Below the pieces are notes generated by a model. That model did not search any database, was not told the DNA's origin, and saw nothing but the letters and a program-made list of their open reading frames with translations. This document shows, piece after piece, positions 33,801 through 45,800 of a DNA stretch of 64,000 nt. Source of the DNA: Aplysia californica (taxonomy: Eukaryota > Mollusca > Gastropoda > Aplysiida > Aplysiidae); NCBI RefSeq assembly GCF_000002075.1, contig NW_004797758.1:87254-151253 (forward strand), written 5' to 3'. Within the stretch, counting starts at the first letter, position 1, and the number at the start of each line of letters is the position of its first letter. The translations under genes were made by a program, and so were the position numbers.

Positions 33801-36800
33801 GAGAAAGTATCTAATTACAACAACTGAAACTTAAAAGCAAATTCAACAGGGGTCAAATATCTATTTTTGTATAGTTTTAATCCTATTAACACTTTGAGCT
33901 TATTTCCGTGTATTTACGGGATGCGCTTTATTTATCGATTGACAGCTCATGTGTTTTTCGGTTACAAGCTATGGGGAGCAGCAAGCCAACAGTTGACCCA
34001 TTTGTTTCGTTTCGTTAAAAATTTGGTGAAGTTATGTGCGATACTTTTTAAGCTGTAACGGACTAAGTCCGTCACCTATGCATTGCGATAGATGAATTTA
34101 TTATTTTGACATTGCCATTTCAAAATATTGATAAAATAAAAACTATTTGGACAAATTACAATGTAGATGCAGTTTTCTTTTTCTTTCAGAGCATTTCTTT
34201 CTTCCTCTTGTTGCCCACCCCTGGTCTAAATGGTCTTTCATGAGAAAGTAACGATACCCATGTTAAAAATCCCAAAACCAAGCCGACTCCAAAGTCAGTG
34301 AACTATTTCAAGACTTACCTCAACTTTCAGAGTTCGCCGAAAGTAGCGTTTGAGCGCCTCGTACACCATAAACTGTATAGCAGGATTGGAGGCAAGAAGG
34401 AGTGAAGGCACGGTACCAGACCACAATTTCTTTACTCCTTCAGTCTCCAGAATCTTCCTAAGGCAATCTAAGGAAAGCATGATTGATGAAAACAAAATGG
34501 ACCAAATGGACCAATGAGACGGAAATGAATCAATTTCTAATCTGAATGAAGCCAGAATTCATTTGCTTTAAAAGTTTAAACTTTAAGAATTCTATACCCA
34601 CTACAATCAAGAAAACTGGTCCATAGTTTAGAGTTCCGAAAAAGCATAAACAGAAGGAATCACAGAGTAAATATGACATAACCACCTATGAGCTCACATA
34701 TCATTCTACCATTAGAGAGGTTGCACCATGTGTCTAGCCTTGTTCCAAACCCAAAAGCACCCCCCCCCCTCCCCCCTCCATCTACAAAACAGTACAGAGA
34801 AGATATAAAAGAAAAAGAAGTAGAACCTACAAAGAGCACTTTACAGCTGCAGCTTTATTCTCATATGCACAGAGATATGTGATATGTGGTAAAAAAAAAA
34901 AGAAAAACATTATTTACACATAACCAAAGTAGACATCCTCATGTTTCAAATACAGAGGACCAGAAAAAAACAAGAAAAGAAGAACAAAAAGAAAGAACAA
35001 AAAGAAGAAGAATCAACTGGCAGTGGCAGCACTCAAAAGCCATGGATGTGTTCCCATTTGCAAAATAAAGACATCATTGGCAAGCGGTTAAATTGTACTG
35101 AGCCTGAAAAGCAACATTTTGCAGGAGAAAGAAAAAGCATTTCATTCTTTTAAGGATTGTACCTAGATATATGTATTATTTCTTGCTTTTTTCCTACATT
35201 TTTATATTCTCGTTACATCTGACCGATGATCCTGTTTCATCTGACCCACACCTATGATCACCTGTAAATCTGACCCATATCTGGATATGTAACCACACAT
35301 ACTTGGATATGAAATGACAACCCATGCCTATGATCCCTGTACATACATATGATCCTTGTTACATCCAATACATATCTATGATCCCTGACACATCTGACCC
35401 ATTCCAATGATCCTATTTCATCTGACCCATACCTATGATCCAATGAACCTCGCTTCATCTGAACCACACCTATGATCGCCCGTACATCTGACCCATATCT
35501 GGATAGAGCTATGTAACCACACATACTTGGATCGATATGAAACCACAACTAATGCCTATGATCCCTGTACATATGATCCTCGTTACATCTGATGATCCCG
35601 TTACATCTGACACGGACACATACCTATGATCCCTGTTACATCCGACACATACCTATGATCCCCATTATATTCTACACATACCTATGATCCCTGTTACATC
35701 CGACACATACCTATGATCCCTGTTACCCCCGACACATACCTATGATCCCTGTTACCCCCGACACATACCTATGATCCCTGTTACCCCCGACACATACCTA
35801 TGATCCCTGTTACACCCGACACATTTCTATGATCCCTGTTACACCCGACACATTTCTATGATCCCTGTTACACCCGACACATACCTATGATCCCCATTAT
35901 ATTCGACACATACCTATGATCCCCATTATATTCGACACATACCTATGATCCCTGTTACACCCGACACATTTCTATGATCCCCATTATATTCGACACATAT
36001 CTATGATCCCCGTTACACATTGGACACATACTTATGATCCCCGTCACAACTGACACTTACCTATGATCCCGTTATACCGGACAGAGTCCCCCGGCAGGCT
36101 GGATCCCCCTTGCTGGTAGTGTTCTGTGTACAGCTTGGCTCCCTGCAGCTTGAGGCGGGTGTTGGCCACCCACAGGGGGGTCGTGATGAGCACATTGAGG
36201 ATGCCTGTGTGAGACAAGAGAAAAGTTGTCAGGACAATGTACAATATTTTAATTGAGTTTTTTCTAAGTTTTTTTTTTTAGTAAGAGTTTTGCGGCACTT
36301 GCAACCCCATTAAGTCGTATAAGTGCTGAAGAATAGAGGAAAAAAACAAAATAAAAGAAAATACAATGAGAGATAGGAAAGAAGGAGAAAAACCACACCA
36401 TAGCACCCACCAACCACCCACTTAAAGATGTCTCAAGAAGGTAATGCTACAAAGACTAGAAACAAAATAAACAAAGCCTCAAAATGCTATGAAGTGACAT
36501 TGGACATATTGCTTGAGTATTCTTAAGAACAACAAAAAACATAATCCTTTACATTTTAACTTCCCTATTCAAACATGTTTGAGAAGTCATATTACTAAAA
36601 ACATGTAAAAGTAGTCTAGTGCCTAACAAATGATTCTGGAGGTACTGATGTTTGTGATATTAAGACATTGATTTTTTTTAAAAACCAACAGTATACAACA
36701 CAGTATGTCTCTAAACACTGATCAAAACTTTCCCATATATTTTTATGTAAAAAAAAAAACCCAATGAAATGAACATACATTTACCGAGTATACCAATATG

Positions 36801-39800
36801 AAGATTCACATACTAAAGATTATTAGCATTGAGAGACAAACAAACAAAGAAAATATAAAGTGAGAAAAACACTGCATACATGAATATGAAGTAAGGCTGC
36901 ACATGCTGAAAAAAATCATGCAGATAAGAATGACATAAATGTTAATGTACAAAAGAGATTCCCACTTCAATGAATTTCACTTCTGAACAAATAAAAATGG
37001 GAAAGTTTCTTGTTGGATAAGCTAATAAATTGATCGCTCAATATGAGACTGCCATATATGTCACATTTCAGAAAGTCATATGGCCGAGTCTTACACGACT
37101 TACGCTAAGCAGTCAAAATGTCGATGTAATCATCAGCACAGCAGCTTTGGTTTTAGTTTTAGTACGAGTTTTACTGCGCTCGCAACTAAGGTCATATGAG
37201 TGCCAGAAGAAGGTGTTACAAGAGAGTAACAAACATAAAAAAGAAGAAGGGGAGATAAGGACGATAGATGTTCGATAGGACAGAAGAAGAAGCAAACCAC
37301 ACCAGAGCACCTGCCAACCACCCACCAGCTTTGGTTTGGATCTTTGGTCCTTAACCTTGTTCGAGGTATTGAACATGGTAAGTTTCATACACAAGCAATC
37401 ATCGACCCTTTCTGTAACTTTCTTGAGGGGGGGGGACGGAATGGAACAGAATGTATCTCATCTATGAATTTGTTAAAGGTTTCCACATTGCAAAAACAAG
37501 TCAATGGAAAAATAAAAAAAGAACATGGTATATAATAAGTACAACTATCAAGTATTTTAGTAAGAACTTATTTCATTCTCTGAAGACACAGATGCAGGGC
37601 ACAGTGTTAACTCAGTTTAAAACATAAGATAAACAAATGATTTCACTTCTACTGAATCCAGTTGAAGAGAGGGATGATGATGCAATAGTTTTAGTTTCAG
37701 AAAAAGAGTTTAGAGGCACTTGCGTTTAATTGCTGAATATTAGGGAAATGTTACTAAAGAGTAACATACAATGAAAAGAGCATCTAATAATGATAGATGT
37801 TTGATAAGAAAGAAGGAGCAAACTACACCAGACGACCCGCCAACCACCCCAGTAATTTCCATTAATTCATTTTCTTTTCTTATTATTATATTATACCACT
37901 ACAAATAAGAAAGCATATAAGTCAACTCCGTATTTGAATAGAGTTTAAGGATTTGAAGAAGGAAGGTGGTAAAAAGGAATTAAAGGAATATGAAAGTGAA
38001 AGAAGCTGAGAAAAAAAAAGGAGTAAAACTGGAGTAACCAGTGTCCATTGATTTATCTTATGACACAGTAAAGTATAGTTCACTTCAGTCCTTGTTACAT
38101 GGATATTGCTGTTGACTTTCGTTGTGTGAGGAGGCTTGATCAAGGATCACCAGCTTGCAGTAAAACGAAGACAAAGCTAGCAGTTTTACAAAAACAAAAG
38201 ACAGCAGCGAGACTTCTCTCATATGCCATGCGGAGTTTAGTTTCCAGTCTAATAAATCAGAAGCAAAGAGAGTAGCACCAGTTCACTGCTTTTACACGAA
38301 TACACATGGTTGGAAACATCTGTCACTTCAGATTAAAGATAGGCAGAATTGGAGACCCCAAAGTCTCCTGGAGGTTACCCGAGGATATGAATATAATATG
38401 GATGACACAGCCTATCACTACTGATTCACTACTGATACACATGTATGATGTATGGTTTGAAATAGGATCTTAGCGAAATTATAATAAAATAATAAAAGTA
38501 AAAGAGACTGCATCATGAAAATCAGCAGCTTCAGTACCTCTAGTACTAGTAGTAAGGTCTGCTTAGTAAAGATCTACTGTTACAGCGATGTCAAAACCAG
38601 CTGTGTTTAAAGTTCTCATTGCAACATGAAAGGCAAGCAATGGCTTGCGCTCTTTTTGTTCTTTTTCTTACTCATTAAATAGGAAAGACCAGCAGCTTAT
38701 CCCTTAGACTGTAGGTTTACATTAATACAGAAGGACATAAACCAAAACAGGTTCAGATAAGACAGAAAAAATGCAAATGCTGTCACTACATACAGCAGGG
38801 AGGATATTCTCATATGTATACGAAAGAGAAAATCATTGATAATGATTGTCATGTAGCCTAGAGTTGCGAAAAGCCATAAACAAAATACAGAACTAGGAAA
38901 GTAAAGAATAGGTTTAAGGCCTTTTTCAATAATGTATTGTAATTCAACAGAGAGGCTTCTTATTTTTACTTCAGTCGTTAATAAGACCAGCCGAAAAGTA
39001 CAGAGTTATGGATAATCCCAAATCACCTTGTTCAAGATTGTCAGGTTGAAGACTTGGACTAGAGTCACCAGCAACTTATTGATGATATTACCAGAACTAC
39101 AAATGTTTACAAATAAGTTGCCCCTCCCCATCGCATTAGCACATTTAGGGGGTAGGCTATTCCAACTCTGTCTGTCAGGCTGAGTGCAACACAACATCCC
39201 AGTAGAAAGACAAAGAGGCTCAGGAAAATAGTCTTCTGCATGTGACAATTGAACTCAAGTTTTTCACAAGCAATGGCCGAGAACTAAACCACTACACCAC
39301 AGTAGCTAATAAATGTACAATAGATCTTCATCATTTCTGAGGTGAAAAATAGCAATTGATATACGGGGTATCATTCATAGGTCTACATTTTTAGATGACA
39401 AGCAGAAACCGAAAAAGTAGAAAGGTATTTATCAGCACAAATAAGCGTCAATAAATATCATTTTCACAAACAACCTAAATGTGTAATCATATTTCATTGA
39501 CAGCATCGAGTGTGCAAATGGTATCGATTGCTAATCATTAATAATACAAACATTAACATCCCATCCAGCAATAACAAAAAGAACCATCCAAAACAACACA
39601 CAAGAAAAGCTATGAGCTGTGTCATACTGAGCAGTAATATACTGTAGGCTGTCACGATAGTGGACACATTTTACAAGGCGGAGCTCAAGTTTTTAACTTT
39701 TGTAAGAGTTTTACGACACTTTCAACACAAATATGTCATTTAAGAGCCAAAGATTAGAAATGCTACAAAAGAGTAACATACAAAGAAAGGAAGGAGAGAT

Positions 39801-42800
39801 AAGGATGATTGATGTTTGATTGAAAAGAAGGAACAAAACACAACAGAGAACCTACAACCACCGACAGAGTTTAGGGCCATAGAGTTGCAGAAAAAAAGAA
39901 GAGCAGACCACAATCCAAAAACAGAAACAGAGAAAAACACCCCACAAAAGCCAGCATAATTTATGTAGTGCAGATAAGAGAACTGTGCACGAAAAGGCCA
40001 AAAACCTATGATCCAACACACTTTACAAGGTACATTAAACAAGCAACACACAACACCACACAGAAAACGATCTTTAAAGCTGCTTGAAACTAAATCGAGA
40101 CAGAGGCAAAAACAGCTTTGTACGTGCACATATGATGAAGCACATCAACCATTATGAAACTGGACACTAAAGTAAATAATAGCTCCAAAAGAAAAGAAAA
40201 AAACACTGCAAAAGGCGTGCAGCAGCTAGCAAGAATGGCAGCACATTGCAGAAGCTTATTCGTGACGCAACCGGCATCTGTCGACCTCTGTGCAGCAAAA
40301 TATTGTGTCTTTCGATTCTCCCACAAATGGTACCTGTTGCAAAGGCAATGGTGAGGTCATAGAGAGCAGTAGTGGAGGTGGCCTCCTCCCCTTTGAACCT
40401 CCAATGAAGCAGCTGTAGAGCCGTATATAGGTAAAAGTAGACAAAACTGCAGCGAGAGGTCGCAAATGACATAGAAGGCCAGCCTCGGTACACGCCTGGG
40501 GACTGTGTGGGAGAGACAAGTATGGGCACTAAGGCTGTTGTTGTTGTTGTTGTTCAATTGTTGTTTACCGGGAGTCAGCACAACAGAAGCACTGTTCCGC
40601 CCAGATCATTTTAGGCCAGTTATTGTTTCTGTAAGAGTTTATATCCGCACTTGCAACACAAATAGGTTATCTAAGTGGAAAAAATCAGAGGTGGTACCAG
40701 AAAGTAACATACAAAAAAAAGAAAAAGGAGAGATTAGGAAAGAAAGAGCAAATCACACTAGAAAGCCCACCAATTTGCGGGTAAAAATTAGACAAAGAGT
40801 ACTTTTTAAAAGTCAATTTGCTTGTGTAAAGAGTGCCACAGTGATGCAATGAGGGTCATTTAAAGGAGGGGAAAAAAAACCAAAACCGACTGCAACCAAC
40901 AGGGGGAAAGAGAAGAACTTGGACCCTCCTGAGGAGCCCTCAAACAGTCTTTTTAGTTGTCATTCATAGTTGAGATAGCACAATAGTAGGTTCACTTTGC
41001 CAGGGGCAGTTTAGGTCATCAGTTTGTTTATTTGTTTGAAACAGAGATACAGTCTAACTTATCCAAGACAACCACTCCACTCGTTGTCTCCGAAAAAAGT
41101 AGTCTCAAACTAGAGACAACATGCAAGAGGAGGCATGAGTAGCGGTCATTTGTACAGTTGGTTGTTGGCCTAAGTTTGGCTGTACTTGTTCAAATATTTC
41201 CCCCGCAATGAAATTAAACTCACGTCTCTTAAGTGTAAGGGGAAGAGCTTAACCCTTAGACTTCAGATGATGGTTAAAAAAAGATTTTACAACAAAAATA
41301 AAAGAGTCATTTAAAAGAATAATTTAAAAAGAAATAATGAAGGACATCTCCTATCTACAGTACACTAATTCTAGGAATCTGTAACAAAATGAACATCAAG
41401 AGTTTAACAAGCAAGGGGGTTGGGGGGGGGGGGGGGTCTACAGATAGAAATGATAGAACCACAGAAAGAATCACAGCACAGATAAAAGTAAACTGCACAC
41501 TCCAGCTGAGAATTTTGCTTCAATTAATTCTTTCAAGTCATTACAGATTATAAATATTTTGTTCATAGAAACATTAACAACCCTGAAAAGAAATGTTATA
41601 GTGCACATTAAGTGTAAGAAGCACAGTTCAGTTACTTGAGAAACTGGTGTAATAGAGGGAAGGAAGGAAAACAAATATCACAAAAAAATACACACTAGGA
41701 ATACAAATGCATTAAAAGAAACAAAAAAGCAAAATATAATTTACTATTTAGTTTAACTAAGCCGTTTTGTTGTAATGTTAGTGCAAGCAGTGGCAATATT
41801 CAGCTATCCTGTATTCTCTCAAACAAGCTTTTCCATAACAGTTTCCGACTGAAATGAAAATATTCTGCACATAAATATTCAAAGCTACAACCGGAAAGAG
41901 CGCTTAACGAAAGTCAAGAGAAAGATCAATGTAATTTGAGAATGTTGCTTGAAGCACCAAACTGTCATTACCAAAAAATGAAAGTAATGAAAAGTGATGA
42001 GAAGTATTAAAACAGAATGTTACAGGCAGTAGCTGTACAGCCTACTCTGCTGTGCCTAGGCAGACGACGTATCTACAAAAATTATTAATTTTTTAATCTT
42101 CATTTCAATGGACGCCTATCCCCATTCTACATCTTGTGTCAAAGGCAGGAAGACGTATCTGAACTACAAATAGGATATTTCACTATGGCAAACAGACATA
42201 ACTGATGGGCCATGCCCATATTTCCAATTTCAGTGTGACGTAACTCAAAATCAAATAAGGTGCAGATACGTCGCTCTGCCTTGGCATGGCAGAATTAGCT
42301 TCACACTTACAACATACATCTACTTCAACAAAAGTACAAAGTTTTATCATTCATAACAACAATGATCACAGTGTCATGCGACCCAAACTCTGAATGAAGA
42401 ATTATTTTGCAATCAAATTCTTCCATCAAAATCATGCATAAAAACACAGAAGAGGTTAGTCAAACATCATGTTATAAATTATGAGGTAATACAAAAAGGT
42501 TTAACATGAGTCACTCTTTCACCAGCTATATTAAAATAGATCAAAATCCTCAGCAAAGAGGAAGTGAAGGTGTTAATAATAATGGTGAGAGAACCACTGA
42601 CTCAGTGATCAAGCGCACAGGCCCTAAAACATTCAACAAGAAGAAACACACAACAACAGAACGTGCAAGAACAAGCGAGAAACAAGATGGTGCTACCTGC
42701 AGCAAAACCCACACACAAGTCAACAAGGGGGGACGTTTTTTTGCGTTTGCCCAGAAGTGACGACTTGATCCCATTGTAAGAATAGAAATAGACGAAGTTG

Positions 42801-45800
42801 GAGCAGCAGATGGCAGTCACCACAGGAAACCAGCCCCGGTACAGCCCCTCACTGCAACACACAAACATTGATATGAGAGGAATCAACTGACCACTAAAGG
42901 TACCATGAGCAAAGACCCACTGAAACAGTAGGAAACAAAAAGCAACAAAAACAAAATATTTGTCACATAGCGGTGGAGCGCTCATATGACCTTAGCAGTT
43001 GCGAGCGCCGTAAAACCTTATACTACTACTACATAGCGGTGGAATCAGGTGCTCGTCACTTTTGGGGCATATGGAGTTATTGGTGTCTTCTTAAAGCTTG
43101 TTCATTTGTCTATCTTTCGATTTAAAAAATACACATCTATCTTTAATTGACGCTGAGATATGTGCAATTGCAGGAAGTGCGGTCGCTTGATTTCAGAGGT
43201 AAAACTAGTGAGAAAACGGTCGCAAAAGTCTGGTATCTTCCAATACTTTAGAGTCTGAGGAAACTTAAATTGTACTTTTTTTTGTGCCTTAAATCAACAT
43301 TTTTCAGTAAGGACATAAAAGCTGTTGAGCTAAAAGAACAAAATTCGATAAAAAATTGCCCAACTGGCAGAAAAATAGAAAATGCAGATATTTTCAATTT
43401 CAATATTTCGACGAGCACCAGATTTCACTACGATGCCTCACTTATTATAAAATTAATATCCACAAAGACTTATTAACAATTCTTCTTTACCAACCAGAAT
43501 AACACACCGTTATGGTTTTTTAAAACCGAATACAGACAATCTTCATTACTGCTCACTTACTGATTTACAAATGTAACAGAAATATTTTCAAAGTAAACTC
43601 AATATAGACTTTAAGTAAGCCACTACGAAGTGAAGATACAACATATATATGCAATGGCATACAAAGTATAAATAATAACTAACAATTCCATAGATAAAAA
43701 AATAAACTCAAGCTCATAAACATCAACTGGCAACTGGACAAAGTTTTGTTAAGTAACTCCTGAATAGTTGTCTCAGCCCAAGATTCTGGTATTCGAGAAT
43801 CAGGAAAAAATAAGAGGATGAGTGAACATGAACTCAACTGTATTGGTAATCATTAAGGCTGGGAGCAACCAATGATTGAGTTAGAACAATTTCCCTTTAC
43901 TTTAAGATCAACAGAGGTGGATGCCACAACATCTTTAGTGTTCACTTAATCGGCCAATTAAGTTGGTCTGGATATACCATGCATCATTATTCGTTTTTCG
44001 GTTCATAAATACCCTTATCCCAATACTCTTCTCTCAGCTCTAGCCCCCGCCCCATTAAAAGTAAAAATTCTGGTTCCGAAGAAAAGGGGGATCTTAGGCC
44101 AACCAAGATGATAGGAAATCGGAATCTAGATGAAGACAATTGCACACAGAGTCAGCAAAATACATTCTATAATCTTCTATATACTATATCATGTCTTTCT
44201 CTTTGGTGGAAGACAAAACAATGGCTTCTTTGTGATGGAATCTTCCTGGAGTGTTTACAACACAGGCATCAACTGTCACCAATCCTGGACGTCCTTTTTC
44301 GCCTTTGTAACTTCACACACTGTGTACAACTTGCTTTGTGACGGACGTCGGACAAATATGTATTTTTTAGTGGAAAATTTAAAAGCACAAGCCAGTCCCA
44401 GAGAAAAAAAAAATGTCAGCAATACTCAAGGGCAAGTGCTTCTTGTCAAGTCAAATGATACACAGACAAAACTTTAAAAAAGGGCCAGTAAAATGTAAGT
44501 GTTAGTGCCAGAAGAGAGAGTTATATCAAGAGAAAGTCATTGTGAAACTGAAAAGTAGCAGCAACATAAAGGGGGCGGAAATTAAAGAAAACATCAAAAT
44601 GTCATCTATGAAATTAAAAACAAGGAAAACAACTGTAGCCAGGACTTCAGTCTAATACCTGACTGCAGTCAAAGAGAAATTACTTCCCAAATATTCTTGT
44701 GACATTTATCTATTTATAGAAACATTACCTTCTCCCTCCGAGACCTAACATTGACAACACAGTCTATGGAACATTACAGTAACTGCAGCAAACCTGCACT
44801 TATCACTACATGGCATTGGACAGAAGGGCGAAAGTCCACCTGTTGCTGGATCGATAACAACAACAACAATAGAAATATTAAAAGGAGAAAAAATAAAACA
44901 AGACAGCAAATGAGACTCTGAAAGCAACACTTGATTTGAGGAAAAATAAAACCACCCCCCCCCCCCCCCCCCCAAAAAAAAACAAGATAAAAATCTGAGA
45001 GTACAAACAACCGAGTCTCCATTTCATTATGAGCAAGGCCTTCACACAAACCCATCCGAAGCAACATGGGAAAGAGCTTGAATAATGTATGTCATTTTCT
45101 GTGCATCAAAACTGGTAGACACGATCAGCTGACAAAATACTAACTCTTGCACCGTTCCATCCTTTGAAAGCAAAACCCATGAAAGCAAATCAGTATGTGA
45201 ATATTTTATGCATATACACTTATTGTCTAAACATGTTAAACGGGTTCCAAAACATTTGAGTTCAAATTCACACAAAGGAGCAGGCCCACACACACTTTTA
45301 TACACACACACACACACACACACAAACACACACGCTATAATGGCTGTATGCAACTAAGTTTGACTTTCTATGCCATGTGAACAATCTCTAATTTCATAAT
45401 AGCAATTTTATTAAATCAACAAAAAACAAGATTAACTTACAGCCCTTCCTCAGTGAAGATGTCTTTGAGCACTTGGAAAGTATTTTTGGCTCGCCTTTGA
45501 TCATCAACTTTTAAAATGAGAAAAAAAGTAATATAACATGAATTAATATACCTGAAAAATTATGGATGTTTTTAAACACAAATTTAAGGTGCTACCACAC
45601 TATGAAAGTTTAAATATGTACCAAACAAAGGTCTAGTTTGATAAATTGTGACAATTCTAATTCTTGAAAACCAATGGCATGCTTTACTGCTTCAACTATA
45701 AACTACTAAAGTAAAAGAAAAAAGATATAAAAAAACAAAAATGCAAACAGCAACTAAGATTCATTTAGAAATTCTATAAACATCTCATAAATGATACACA

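Noticed and set aside
35258-35548. 96-residue open frame on the minus strand
   Set aside because: It is the translation of the minisatellite; repeated RYGSD-type phrases come from the repeat unit.
35600-36060. CRISPR-like regular repeat array
   Set aside because: The units are contiguous with no variable spacers, the context is a eukaryotic intron, and the unit matches the neighbouring exon end. It is a minisatellite.
41040-41170. Another pogo- or Tc1-type MITE
   Set aside because: CAGTCTAACTTATCC-like start is suggestive, but no inverted partner or TA boundary could be found.
40334-42851. Mutually exclusive exons 4 and 4b
   Set aside because: Exon 4b has no canonical acceptor giving the phase needed after exon 3, so simple replacement would break the frame. 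Only added inclusion after exon 4 is in frame.
44108-44477. Plus-strand gene in SLC25A17 intron 3
   Set aside because: Two overlapping frames have similar openness and no recognisable domain or splice structure; treated as chance.
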